Positions 23,992 to 36,563 of a DNA stretch of 64,000 nt are shown piece after piece. The stretch is taken from contig OZ316897.1 in NCBI GenBank assembly GCA_973895155.1, positions 3,410,001-3,474,000 on the forward strand, given 5' to 3'. Each line of letters begins with the position of its first letter. The first letter of the stretch is position 1. This DNA comes from Marsupella aquatica (lineage: Eukaryota > Marchantiophyta). The notes below the pieces were generated by a model, which worked only from the letters and a program-made list of their open reading frames with translations, made no database searches and had not been told where the DNA came from. The position numbers and the translations under genes were made by a program.

Positions 23992-24282
23992 TGTTGGGGA
24001 TAATCCTTATCCCGAGACACCATGCACATGTAAACACCATACAAAGTAGTCGACACAGCGAGTACTGATTCACCTCACGACCGAGGCTATGTCCACGGGA
24101 AAGCAAGAGACCTTTACTTCTCTCTTGCTCCACTCCAACAATGAACTGAAGATCCACCAGGGGCTGACATTAGCCCTGGTTATATACAACATGCATCACT
24201 ACTAACCTCAGCTAAGTCCTAACCTGAGTTAGCCTAACTGCGGTTAGCCCTAGAGTCACAAGACTAAGAGCAATACTCAACA
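23992..24282 (-). mobile_element. Solo LTR, family A, copy 1 (291 bp)
   Basis: Read on the minus strand it begins TGTTGAGTATTGCTC and ends ATTATCCCCAACA, the TG...CA form of an LTR. It aligns with the LTRs at 25434-26614 and 61060-61404 through CTTGTGACTC, GGGTTAGGACTTAGC-like and CCCGTGGACATAGCCTC. Flanking 5-bp sequences are AACGC and AATGC, a target duplication with one mismatch. No internal retrotransposon region lies next to it. Confidence 0.8.
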
Positions 24283-25433
24283 AATGCACGGGTATTGAGT
24301 TAATCCTATACATGAAACATCCATGGAAAGTTCTTGACTCGAAACTTTTGTTTGATTGTTTATAAGGGCCTATTTCTTATATATGTTGTGGTACCATGGG
24401 AATCAAGTATATAAGCAAGGCATTCAAATTGCATACGAGAAAATGGATGTGTCAAGACATGCTCTGTTTGGAAGTATTCTAGGGTACTTTCTTTTCTAGA
24501 TTCAAAGATACTGATAATTATTGTGACTTACACTATTTTAGGGACAAAAAGTGTCACCCGGACTACTAGAGAGTACAACTAGCTAATTCCAATGACACTA
24601 GTAACACTATTTTCCATCATGACACTATTGTTGGGATAAATCTAGACCAAATGAGACAGCTTCAACACGTGTGAATAATATCCACAAACTCCACATTGAA
24701 AGTAAGTGGTTCACCCTTCTCGACTACTTCCACGGCCATGAGAGAAAATTAGTGATACAAAATGATTACATCTGCCATAGCCAATGTGCTAGAGCTTATT
24801 CTCTCGCCCTCTCACCCTTTTTCTTGAAGAGTGAACCTTCAAGTGCAAGCACAAGTGTGTGTGTGTTCCTATTGGGTACACCCCTCCCATGGTTTATGGC
24901 AATCTGGAACTCAAACAAATTCCATCCTAGTTTGTTGAAGTCTAACTAGTTCTATGAAAATAAATAGGTTACATTAGAAGCATGACCTAACACTTTAACA
25001 CTAATTCTGATGAGGATGTAATCTCTTATCAAATTCCCCTTTGTTACTCCAGCCTACATTATGTGCTTTCCTCAGTAGATATACCAGGTTTTGAGTTTGG
25101 TGCTCAATAGAGTTTTGGTTTTTATTTCCTTTGTTGAACACTGGTGGGCATTTAGGCTCTTTTCTCATCCCAGGAAAGCTTTGGGATCTTTATTGGATAG
25201 TTTGCCGCTGGTTATCCCGTCTCTGGGATTAACACTTTTTGTTCTTTGGTAGTCTTACAAATGTCTTACAAGATTTCCTTTTTGGATGTAAGTAATATCA
25301 TGTCTTAGACATGGTACTGATGCAAAACTTATGCATGACTACCGCTTTTCTAGTAGGGGGTTTCAAATATAGGGTCGCGGGTTATTTTTCTGGAACGCTA
25401 TTGTAGATTGTAACATAGTCCGCGGGTTTCTTT
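24283..25433. other. Spacer between two solo LTRs
   Basis: AT-rich sequence with no gene and no recognisable retrotransposon protein. It is therefore unlikely to be the internal part of an element bounded by the two LTRs, which also face opposite ways. Confidence 0.45.
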
Positions 25434-26614
25434 TGTTATATATTGCTCTAGTCTTGTGACTCGTGAGCTAACCACAGTTAATCTAACTTGGGTTAGGACT
25501 TAGCAAATGTTAGCGGTTGTGCGATTGTGCATATAGCCAGGGCTGAAGCCAGACCCTGGTGGAACTTAGGCTCATGGTTACGGAGCTAGTTGAGAGATAG
25601 GGAGAGCTTGTGCTGTGGATGCTTGGTATGGCCGGTCGGCCTAGAGTGCAGTAAAGCTCTTGTGTGTTCCCGTGGACGTAGCCTCATCTGGAGGTGAATT
25701 AGTTCGTGGACCCCTTGGCTAATAAAATCAGGGGGGAAGAGTCAATCTGAGCCGTCTCCATTTCTTATTTTCGGAAATCTCGTCCGTCCATCATAATGGC
25801 CAATCTATGGCTCAAAAGAAAGATCGCAAATAGATCTATGGATGGGTTCTGTCCGTTTTGCAAATGGGTTAATATTTTTCAAATGAAAAATTAAACAAAT
25901 CCAAGCCTTCCTAGTAGTCGATTTTGTTGATTTTACGATCTTTGCTGTCCATTTTGTAATGCCTCTAGAAATCTTATTCATCCATGTTAGAAGGCGATCT
26001 AGGGTGCAAAAGAAAGATCTCCATGAGATCTACGACTGGGTATTTTTTGTTTTGAGAATGAGTAAATAGTTTTGAGTATAAAATTTGATGAACTTTCAAG
26101 ATTCCAGTCATTCCTCCTCTCCGATCCTAGGTTTCTATGTGCTCTTCCCAGCATTAATGGCCGTACAATACGAGAGGTCCTTACATACCGGGAGTTGTGG
26201 TTTAACAAGGAAGTTATCAAGTTAGTTATTAGTCATTATTTATTATATGAAAAATACTTTTTATAAATCTTTGAATTTAAGTTTTAAAATTAGAAATGTA
26301 ACTAAAATGGTTACATAGTGACAATTTTAACCGTCTTGCTCTTTGCATTTCCAATGTTTTTATTTTTCTTTTTACGGCACGACGTCCCAAAATTTACACC
26401 CAAATTGACACAAACACGAATGAAAACTATAAGTTTGATTCACAAAATCGACGAGTCTTGTTTGTTGCGGTTGTTGTTGATGTGGCACGCTGTGGTGCCA
26501 GGAATTTTGGAAGGGACCTCTAGTGGGGTCCGTAACCACGTATCTCTCTGTGTCGACTCTTGTGCGTTGGATGGTTCATGGGCTTGCCGTTGTGAATGTC
26601 ATTTATGCTCAACA
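25434..26614 (+). mobile_element. Solo LTR, family A, copy 2, split by an insertion
   Basis: It starts TGTTATATATTGCTCTAG and ends TTTATGCTCAACA, with a perfect 5-bp target duplication TCTTT on both sides (25429-25433 and 26615-26619). The LTR itself is about 347 bp, made of 25434-25698 and 26533-26614. The two halves line up end to end with the uninterrupted LTR at 61060-61404 across AGGTGAAT/CACGTATCTCT. Between them sits the 834-bp element described separately. Confidence 0.85.
25699..26532 (-). mobile_element. 834-bp non-autonomous element, copy 1 (nested)
   Basis: Nearly the same sequence occurs inverted at 44799-45630. The ends are TTAGTTCGTGGACCCCTTGG and AGTGGGGTCCG, so the terminal repeats share GGACCCC and a few more bases. 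The interior carries a diverged internal duplication around GCAAAAGAAAGATC / CTCAAAAGAAAGATC. The only ORFs are in low-complexity frames and differ between copies, so it is probably non-coding. The superfamily is not certain. Confidence 0.75.
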
Positions 26615-27169
26615 TCTTTTGCAGCTGCTGGTATAACTCCAATTTTTTTAGGGGTTGTACTGCACCCACAAGTCCGGCCCTTAACATGCGGCCCATATTT
26701 CTGACGCAAATTGAAGTCCTTGAAACCCTCTGAATAGGATAATGTCCTGGTTAGAGGGCATTATGAGATATAATGTCAGTAACTAGGACATTAATGTGCG
26801 TAAAAACTTGAGTGATTTTTTGGTAACAAACAAGAAAAATTGAATCTTTGAATAGAAAATCCAAGCGAAAGGGCCTGCAATTGGCCAAAGGCATGAAAGA
26901 AGTTAAAAACAGATCTAGTGATTTTGATAAAAATTATTATGTTATTTTATTTGGTAACACTATATTTGGGTTTTAAGTTTCTTCTTTTTGTGATACTTCA
27001 CATAATGTCCTCTTCAAAAGAAATGAGATTGTATGGGTAAAAAAACAAAAAAGAGATTATATGAGAATTTAATACAATCAAAGATACAAAGAAAAAAATC
27101 ACAAAAGTATTTATGCATGCAAGATTGGGTTCTGGCTGCGATTTCGAAATAGCAGACGGTTCCGACAAT
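26615..27169. other. Spacer with a short inverted repeat
   Basis: TAATGTCCTGGTTA (26740-26753) and TAACTAGGACATTA (26780-26793) form a 13-of-14 bp inverted repeat with a 26-bp loop. No gene is seen. Confidence 0.5.
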
Positions 27170-27547
27170 AAGGGCCGTCTTGCATGTAGATGGTCCTTCA
27201 AAAAATGGCCTTTCAGACAAATGGTGGCAGCCCCTGAGTGAACAAAACTGCCCCTGACTTGATGGCACTAAACTAGGACTTGGAAGGGCAAGGCATGCAA
27301 ACCTTGCAGCCCTTCACAGTCCCGACCTTTGATCTGCACATATGACAATGACAGCCTCAATCCCCTCTATTGCTCCCGGTGAACTAAGCGGCACATAACA
27401 ACAGAGGTGGACATGAGCCCCTCAGCACATCCAACACGTAACACAGGGGAGGATCGAGTTGTTAAACCAAATCCCTGATTCTGTGTAAGTTTCGCTTTGT
27501 GAAAGACCTCATTCTTGAGGGCCGATGTACATGCAAAACGGCCCTAA
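27170..27547. mobile_element. Foldback/MITE-like element with GGGCCGTTTTGCATGTA ends
   Basis: AAGGGCCGTCTTGCATGTAG (27170) recurs inverted at 27515-27547 as GTACATGCAAAACGGCCCTA. Each arm is itself a small hairpin (GGGCCG...CGGCCC in the right arm). The 313-bp centre has no coding capacity. Confidence 0.55.
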
Positions 27548-29123
27548 GAGTCGACTGGAAACTGTCAAAGGCAAATCCCATGGCAGGGCTGTGCGGGCCA
27601 CCTAAAGGAAGTGCCGCACAGTTTTCATCCCACGTCCGAAACCGAGACCAATGCCTATATTTGAGACCCCCTATTTATTTTGCTTTCTAATTTGAGGATA
27701 CGGCACCCGTACCATTACAAGTGGTACTGCTGAACCTCGGACCGTACCCAGATCCGGTCCAGACTGACCGGAGGCTATCTGACCGCGGTTAAAGCAGACA
27801 CTTTATCCGACCACAACGTATGGTACGGGACAATGGCGTAGCTTATGAGTGTATGTACCGCAACGAGCCGGCCAATCGACGAAATGGCAGAGCTGTTGTG
27901 CGCAATCAGAGAGCGAGGATTTACACTTTGCACACAATGCGAAGACGGATCTTCGTGACCACGGGAATCGCGGAGACCAGCATCCCTGCGAATGAAATAT
28001 ACAGTAAATTGCAGAGCGGATTGACGAAAGAAAAATACCGGGACGCGGGACTGATTTAACGGCATTGTCAGCCCACGGAATGCGAAAGTTCGGAATTGAT
28101 TGTGTGTGGACGTCGGACAGGAGGACCGGGCGAAGACAGGGCAGGAGAGGACGGGACCACGGGACGACGGGAGAGGGAGGGGTGGCCATTTCCGGGATGG
28201 GGTTCGATGATGATGAGGAGGATTTCTGCGTGCATGCCGCAAGTTGTGCACCACTACTACTGCGATTCCTCAGGGTGTAGCTGTGTGCGTCGATCGTTCG
28301 ACAAGGTGGAAGAGAGGAAGGGATCACTCATCGCTGTTGCAATTGGTGGTGGTGGTGCTGATTTAAGCGGGAAGTACTGTGCGAGGGCGAGAGCATTTGG
28401 TGGTTCGCAGATTTGCCGGACGACGAAATCAGTGGTCCGGCGTGAGTGAGTAAGTGAGTGAGTGAGGTCAGGTGGCAGTGGCGAGGGGACGACTGATCCA
28501 CGACCTCATTGTGATAGGTTTTCGCTATTGCAATTTGGAGCGGATGTGTGGAAGCCCTGGTGGGTCGGCAGAAGAGCGAAGAAGAAGGAATGTGTGCGGA
28601 TGGGAATGGCCGTGTGCTTGGGGGTGGGAGGATAATGGTGGCGGTGGTGGTGGAGCTTACGTGCGCATATTTTTGGCAGCTTAATCTGAATTTGACACGT
28701 ATTCCGTCAGTGAACCCTAATTCCCTCTTGAGAAGAGGTACTAGAGGGCCCGCATGAAATGCTGTGCTGATATGCGTGTGAAGTTGGTGAACGACTCTTC
28801 ATTTCGGCTGACTACCTTCTGGACAGTCTACGACTGTATATTCCCAACGCTAGTATCGTTTTTAAAATTGGCTCTGCAGTAGAGTGTTCGTTTTTTTCGA
28901 TGTGAACTTCGTCAGCCAGCGCAGGAGAAGTGACGGTCTTCGCCGTGATGATTCTTGGCGTAATGGATCGATCCGAAATTATCTTCGGTACTGGATAAAT
29001 AGACGAAAAGAAACATTGGTCAGTATTCAATGACAGAGTCACTTGAGTCGGGTGGGAACACATATAAGGCGCTCGGGCCGCTGCCGAACATTTTCACAAG
29101 GACGCCGGTGTTGAGAACGTGAA
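27548..29123 (+). promoter_or_regulatory. GC-rich upstream region of the ubinuclein gene
   Basis: Base composition rises from about 27700 and stays high up to the ubinuclein ATG, as expected for promoter and 5' leader. A GTGA microsatellite lies at about 28443-28467. ORFs of 159-174 codons on the minus strand (27775-28327) overlap each other in different frames and resemble no family, so they are not annotated as genes. Confidence 0.35.
28443..28467. repeat. (GTGA)n microsatellite
   Basis: GTGAGTGAGTAAGTGAGTGA and one further unit. Confidence 0.85.
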
Positions 29124-32100
29124 ATGCAGATGGGAGGGATGTCCGGTGTTGCGCTTCCGAGCGGAAGCGACGGTGCTTCAACATCGAGTGCGCAGGCAGC
29201 CTCCATGACGACCAAAGGAGGTGTGTCAACGTCGTCTATTCAAGCAGCTTCGCTTGCAACCAGAGGTGGCGCATCAACCTCTGGAGGCCAAGTTTTCCCC
29301 CTACCATCTCGGGTAGGCATATCGACATCAACTTTCGTAGTTGCTACCAATGCACCCCAAGTAGTTGCATCGACTTCTGGCTTTCAAGGAGCTGTGAATC
29401 CGTCTCGACAGCGCTTCCATGTAGAACTCAAGGACGGAGAAACCAATGTAGTGTCGTGGAAGAAGCTGGTCAAAGACGCACAGAAGAGTGCGTTGACAGT
29501 AGCCTTGGAGGCCCCTGCTGGTGCTAATCCCGCCCTCGAAGCTCGTATTGCTCCTGAGGTACGCTTACGTGCTTGGATTTCTCGTATTATCCTGAGATAA
29601 TAGTAGTCGGATGTTGTGGTTTGATGTCATGTTCCTCCCTTACACGGAGTGCTGAGACGTATCAGTAGCTGTACGGCACCCGCATCAACTCGCATAATTT
29701 GTCCGTGTGTTGAGCTCGATAACTTTGTAGTCGAAATATCAAGGGCCCTCGCAAGAAGGCTTGCGTTGATTATACCCTATCTTGATACTTCGAAGTTTAA
29801 CGGAGCGATTCACTATGTAGCGCTACTGAACGTGTAAGGGTAGATGAGTTGTGTTTTGCATTAACTTCTACGAGAGTCAGACAGGTATGATGAAAGCTGA
29901 CGAGAGAATATGGAATAGTAAATTGAATGGCAAGTAGACGTGTCAGTCATTTGAATCTTTAGTGGAACACAAAGTAATCCACCCATGGATTAGATACTCT
30001 GCTGAATTTTTATCAGAATTTCAAGCATATGGGAGCCTGACATTTGAAAAATGGCCTTTTCACAGCGTGCAGGACTGGCGCAGCCCACCGTAGCAGCCAT
30101 CCAAGACCCTCTTCCGGCTCCTACGAATCGATTTAGCTCGGTGATCGAGAAAATTGAACGACTGTATAAAGTTGGTCCTTGTACCATCCATGAATGTCCA
30201 GAATGAAAATTGTCTGAATGTTGCTGCTGTACCGCATTCGTCTAACATAGTTATCACCCGTCGTTTGATGGCATCGCGATTCAATCATCTGATATTAGCG
30301 AGGTCTGTTTTTCTCGGTGGTGCAGGGAGTGGACAGTGAAGAGGAGGATGGTTATGCTTCTATGGATGAATCTCAGTATGATTCCGGGGATGGTTTTATT
30401 GATGATACGGAGCTGGTACGGTTGGGCCAACAATCTTCCCGTGTCAAAGATTTCGTGTCCTTTAGTGTTGTCTAGAACGCCGAAGTTTCTGCAGTTGATA
30501 CTCGACCTTTTCTGTGCGAAGGCTTCGTTGATTTTCCGCTGGACATTATGTGCGCATGTTTCAAGCACTTGACCTTTTATGCCTATGTACCAATACATAG
30601 TGCAATCAAGCTCTGGCTTCTACAATTGCGTTGAATTGAGAATTCTGTTTTCAATAGCACCCGGTGGGTGCTCCACATTGGTGTTGCTTACATTTTTTTC
30701 TGTCTTATTTCGTAGGATGAATACTTTTCGGTTGACAAGGCAAAAACTAAACACACTGGGTTTTTCGTCAACAGAGGAAAGCTGGAAAAACTGTACGTAC
30801 GATTTCTCTCTTGACTGAATTGTCCTTCTCCCTTGCCGAGTCCCTTACGTCCCATCGCTAGACCTTTAGGTGCTGATTATGACATGGTCAGTTCGTGTCG
30901 TCTGAAAGGTTGAACTATGTGTTTTATCAGCGACGAATCACCTCCTCCACAGCTTCCACCTCCACCTCCAACTGAGCAGGTCCCAAGAAAGAGAAAACGT
31001 AACATTGCAAAACTTTCAAGTGAGATAGTTGCTGGGGAATTTGCAAAGAAGAGAGTAAACATTGGTCTGCGACTAAAGGATGCTGCGAGAAAAACGCCTG
31101 TACCTGTAACTCATGCAGTAGAGGCAAACCCTTCGTTTCGTACCAAGACTTCGGAGCAGTCTGTAATACCCAAACCACAGAAGAGGCTGCAACCAATTCT
31201 AGATGAAAGAGACAGCAATGTGGATCACGCTGCACGAATAAATTCGGATTGCACCTCAAAAGAGAATGTACCGGATTCTGACAAAGGTGAAGATTTCACG
31301 GAGGACTCTGATAGTAAGATCCAGGCTACATTAGTCGAGGTTTCAGATGACGAGAACGATCTAGTGGAAGTGTTGAGACCAAATGGTGATACCAAGGACA
31401 GAGGTGGCGCAGATGTTTCCGTGCCCAACAACAGGCCCTCGATTACGGTAATTGAAAGCGCCGTAGCTTCTGCACATGAGAGAAATAATGCAATTAAATC
31501 AGTCGACGACTCCGTTGAAGAGAAACCCAGCAAAGATGATTCAAGGGAGACTGCAGGGTTTACAGCTCTACCAAAAATCAGAAAGAATCAACTGCTGCTG
31601 AAGGAGGACGAGTTGAAGGAGCCAGAGGGGAGTGGAAAGACTTTGTCGGCAAGTGTGGTAGGTTTTGCAACTTTCTACGGTTTAGAATGGGCTCTTCATG
31701 AGAAACTTCCGAACCTTCATCGAAATGTTTGTTTCTAATCCACTGTGATTACCCGTGTTTTCTAATGCACCTCACCTTTGACAGGCAATTTGGTTGCTGG
31801 CTGCCCCTTGCCCGGAAGTAGAGGAGGATCGAATTTTTTGTGTTTTACCGCTTATCGTTTCCTGTGCCTGTTTGCTTCACGTTCTTTTCTCTCTTCTCAG
31901 GGCTATCATGTGGCCTATACTGGGACAATCTTTTTGATCCTGTCGTGTTCTGTTGTTTGTAAAAGACCTCATCGCCAGGAAATAAGGAAGTTAGCCCCAA
32001 AAAGGTTGCAGGCTGGCCGAAGGGCACAGTTTTGGAGAGGGCCATTAACGATCTAGAGAAAGGCGTCACTGAAGGTAGTTGGTTTCGACAGTCCTTTGGT

Positions 32101-35100
32101 CCTGGTTTTGCATTCAAATGGATGGTCCACCCTCAAGGAAATTGTGAATGAATGTCATGCATTTTAAATTGAACCCTGAATTTACATATGTCAGTCTGTT
32201 ATAGATATCTCATATGCTCCTATCTGTAAGATATTGCTGCAAGTAAAACTTTTTTGCATCTCTTTTAAGCCATCCCTCAAAGGAAGGACATGCAAGAACC
32301 ATAAAGGTTTTGAATTCATGAAGACCTTGGAATAGGAAGATGTACGGCAATACTACAACCCTAGGAGAAGCTAGGATTGTTCATTATCATCTCTAATCTG
32401 CTCAGCTTAGCGGAGGAGCGTGTGTATAACATGGATCCTCTATGTGGCTCTATACAGCATTCCCTCTCACAGGAGATAGACAAGAAGCGATAGAGAAAGC
32501 CGAGTCTGCAGGGAAGAGCAAGAGGCTCCCTAGAGAAGTCAAGCAGAAGCTTGCAAAGGTTGCACGTTTGGCGGTACGTCCGTACTTCTCAGTTGAGCTC
32601 TAAGCATATCATTTCCCGACTTCTTCCTGAGTCATAGGATTTAGCTGCATCGCGAAATAGGACGTCTGGAACTCAACGTTGCCGGACTTTGTTCTGATGG
32701 ACCAAAAAAACAGGCGCTCTAGAAAGAATGGACCTTATGCTCTAATGCACTATTTTTGTACTTTAGTTGAAGCTCAATCTGTTCTAGGAGCTGCACGTGA
32801 GGGCGGAATTTTAGATTGGACCCTGGTTTTGGTTTCTGCTTATATATAGCATTGGTTAGCTGTCTTTTGTTATTGTCAGGATGGGGAGCACCTGTAAAAG
32901 ATGGGTCATTTTTGGACTTATGAACGTGCGGTTACTTGTTTATGGTGATCTGTGAAACAGGCGAAGAAGGGTAAAATCCCTGATGAATTTATAGAACGCC
33001 TGATGAATATAATTGGACATGTTATGCGACTCAAGACTCTAAAAGTAAGATTCAAAATCTGTGCGAGTTGTTCCTTACAGCATGAAGCACTCCTTGTCAA
33101 AAGACCTGTTATGGTGGTTGAATCCTCACTCTTGAAAATTAAAGGTGGTGAACCCCCGCCTTGAGCAGTCTGAGTGCAACATACTCTCACTCTACGACTT
33201 TCACTTGCAGAGAAACTTGAAATCGATGGTTGAAATGGGGTTGAATGCGAAGCAAGCTAAGGATGTTAGACTGCAAGACATGAAACGTGAAGTTACAGAA
33301 CTAGTGAAATCTAAAGTTGCTACTTTTCGAGCCTTGGTGAGTATGACTGTGACATGAAGAAGAGTAAATCCTATATATGTTGTTGAAACTATTTTGTTCT
33401 GAAATATTTTTGTGCAGGGCTCATATTCAGATCTTCTAGGAAATTCTCTTGGGGTACATATTAGTCACGTACTGAATAAATGAACCCAGATTTGGTTGTA
33501 TCTTTCGTTATTGAATCCTCCTATTTATGGAGGGTATGCACCATGAAGCTATATAAGTGTGGCCAGAGCTATTGTGTGCATATATGCTTTGATTGGTCAG
33601 TTGTCGTGAACCCATGTATGTCAGTGAACGTCGTTCTACTGATTGAGATCATAAGGGCCCTTGTTCCGGTGGTGTGAACCGCGATAGTTGAGATTAAACA
33701 GTGGAGGGTACCTTTCAAGAAGTCGTTTTTAAGGTTCTACCCCGAACATGCTTTGGTTATACAGGACGCTGAGCAGCCGGATGGCTCCTCAGATGATATC
33801 CAAGCAACCCCAGGCTCAATGGAAAGAGGTCCTCCCAATGGACGGTTCAAGTGGGATGAGGCCACTGAAGATCGCATTTGTGATCTCTATGACCACTATC
33901 TAGAGGTAAGAGTCCTTTCGTCAAGTTTCCTAGATGCCGTTGACAGCGGCCTTTCGATTCTCTTTGGGTTTGTACAATGCGGGTTCATTTGTTTTGGGAG
34001 GAAAATTTCGTTCCAGACTCATTGTTTCCAGATTTAGAGAGTAATTTAAAGATGGACGTTTGGCCCTTCGGGTGGAGGAAGTCAGCAGGGAGGTATTGAC
34101 AACCCAAATCTGCTTTTCTTGCAAACCTTAGCCCAACTTTATGTAATGTCAGATTTGAGAAGTGCGAAGCACTCTCAGGACCTAAAGAAACAGAGAACTG
34201 TTGTATTGACAGGGGATGGATGAGCACAAGGGACCACAGATCAGAAAACTTTACATTGAGGTTTGGCTTTTATGCATATATGCTGTCTGATAGTTTTAGG
34301 GGTTTCTTGTTTTACGTTACTGAAATGGTGTAAGAGAGGTTAAAATGCTGTCCAAATTTCTTGTTTCTAGCTCTGCAATTTTTTGTCCTCAGGATTTCTA
34401 TTGTGTGGGCCTGCCATTCTTGTGTCTTAGTCCATTTCGTCTTATTTGGTAAATCCTAAAGTTTTTCCGCTCACTGAATGCAGCCTTTTGTTAGAAAATG
34501 TCCTTCTACGTACAGGTCTTTTTAGACAGGCACGATCATGTGGGCATGGTTAGACTGCTAAGCTGTCAAGAGAAATGTTCAGCATACTTATAACCGAGGT
34601 CTTCGTTTTCCCAGCTGGCCGAATTGTGGCCTAATGGATGGATGGACAATCATGGCATTAAGAATGCTGTGTTCCGAGCTAAGGAAAGGAGGAAGAAGCA
34701 GAACAAGCTGAAGGTATGTGTGAAGTCAGAGAACATATTCGTGTTCCGGGCCCGGCCACACATCATTGATTTGGTTGCTCTAGATATTGTCGAAAGCTTT
34801 GAGTCGACGTTTAAAAGAAGCTCTTTGAACGATTAGGGTCATGAACACTGTCAAACTGTATCATTCAAAGTTATCAGGGGAGAAAGCATTTCCGCATGTG
34901 GGAGGCTACAAAACTTTGTCCGAAGACGACCAAATTCCCTAAAGATGAGTCCTTAAGTCCACTAGTGATATATAGTAACCACCACTACCCTTTGAAACTT
35001 AATGCTGGCCGAAGTGGGCGCTTCGAAGTACAGCGTATTTGAATTCTTCTCCTGACCATCTCATCTCCCTTTTACCAATCTTGTACACAGATAGAGGAAG

Positions 35101-36563
35101 GTCATCATGCACTACTCTCTTAGAGATTAATTTGAATAAATCAATAATTGAATACTGTTACTAGCAGGTTGGCCATGATGTGAAAATAGAAGCAGTGATG
35201 GAGACCAAAGAGTCCGAATGCCGAACAAGGGATCCAAGCTCTGTTATATAATGCAAACTGGTCTACTAAATATCTTTCGATAAGAAATATTTTAAACGGT
35301 ACTGCAAGAGCATACCTTGAATGTATTTGCTCGGATATCCTGGCACATGGAACCATCTCAAACCTGAACTTACATTCCCCATGAGTCTATGTAACACCGA
35401 AAAGTTACACTGGGTCATTGCCTGTTCTGGGTGCTTTATTCGGTTTTGGTCCCATTGTCCATGCTGGTCCCTCCATATTTAAAGTTCATTCATTCATTCT
35501 GGGAGAAGGATACTAAGATGGTCATCCTAGCCTGCAAGCCTTTCCCAAGTGCTCATATACCTGTCTTGTAGCCCTCGTCTTTCTTGATTTCCCATTAAGT
35601 ATTCGTTGAAGTTTTTGTACTCTAATCGAATCCATGTTGCCGAGTGATGTTTACCCCGTTTACCCCGATGACATCGAATATAGTTTCAATGTGAAGTGTG
35701 ATGACTCAGAAGCAGTCTGATGACTCAGAAGCTTTTTCTCGACTGGCTGTTTGTGCTCTCAGATGGGAGAAGAAAAGAGGAGGAGGAAGGCTGCTTTGGT
35801 TGCCGACAAGCAGAAGACCGACATGATGGAGAGAAAGCCTCCAAGCCCTCCATCTCCACCCGTTGTACTGCAATTGAATAAAGGAGTGACACAGAAGGAA
35901 AAGCTGACCGTAAAGTCAAGTAAACAGCGCGTGGATGACACAAGTAAAGACCTGAAAGAGCGAAGTAAGCACGCAGATACGGAGATCCAACTTTCAATGG
36001 AAGAAGCAAGAAGACTGGCAGTGGAGTTAGTTTCTAGACATGGAGTGGAGTATGCCAAGAGACTGCGGTTGGCTGAACAGGCAGCAACCAGAGACCACAG
36101 TATTTCAGGATCCAAGTTGTTGAAGCCGAAACCAATTTCGAAGATGGAAGATTCTCCTAAAGGGACAAGAACTGATGACGGAGGTATTATTCAAAGAAAG
36201 CTTCCTCGGAAAAATTTTGAAGGGAAAATTGTTGAGCATTTGGTAAGGAAACGGCCAAGGAATGGGAACGGAGAAGATGACAGTGCAGACACATTGCGAA
36301 GCTCTAAGAATATACTTAATTCGCCCCTCATAAAACTTAAGAAAAAAAAGATCCGGCCCTCAGATGGTAAACCTTACTCCTCATCAGATGGTAAGCCATA
36401 TCCGTCCTCAAGAGTAGGTATGACGCCTGTAAGGCTTGTGAACGGCGCGCTTACTTCTCAAAGTAAGATCAGAGGTATCTCTCCGCTAAGAGGTGCAGAA
36501 CCCGAGAGAGTCAAAGATGTTGCCAGGTGGCCAAGTGAAGCTTCTCGCCTTTTGAATGATTAG
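29124..36563 (+). CDS. UBN: Ubinuclein (HIRA complex subunit)
   Basis: Thirteen exons join to about 977 aa: 29124-29558, 30066-30170, 30326-30415, 30716-30792, 30931-31661, 31979-32074, 32473-32573, 32961-33044, 33211-33336, 33765-33905, 34213-34260, 34615-34713, 35763-36563. The N-terminal part has Ser/Thr-rich repeats, then RQRFHVELKDGETNVVSWKK. The Hpc2-related domain follows (RFSSVIEKIERLYK...YDSGDGFIDDTELDEYF...FFVNRGKLEKL), the HIRA-binding region. A disordered acidic exon, then a ubinuclein middle domain (LPREVKQKLAKVARLA; FIERLMNIIGHVMRLKTLK; EDRICDLYDHYLEG; WMDNHGIKNAVFRAKERR) lead to a basic tail. In plants as in animals, ubinuclein works with HIRA and CABIN1 to deposit histone H3.3 independently of replication. 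The 3' end of exon 5 is the least certain junction (31657 or 31661; the latter keeps phase). Confidence 0.92.
34714..35762 (+). other. Large intron of the ubinuclein gene
   Basis: The 1,049-bp intron before the last exon, bounded by GTATGT and TGTGCTCTCAG. No ORF, repeat or RNA gene was recognised in it. The other introns are 157-507 bp. Confidence 0.75.

Noticed and set aside
26318-26704. 128-codon plus-strand ORF
   Set aside because: It crosses the end of the 834-bp element and the LTR, and the inverted copy at 44799-45630 does not keep the same frame.
27820-28059. Plus-strand frame with RRIFVTTGIAETS, similar to a DEAH-helicase motif VATNIAETS
   Set aside because: The resemblance is a dozen residues with no other helicase motif near it, and the frame is short.
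27775-28327. Overlapping minus-strand ORFs of 159 and 174 codons
   Set aside because: They overlap in different frames in GC-rich promoter-like sequence and show no domain.
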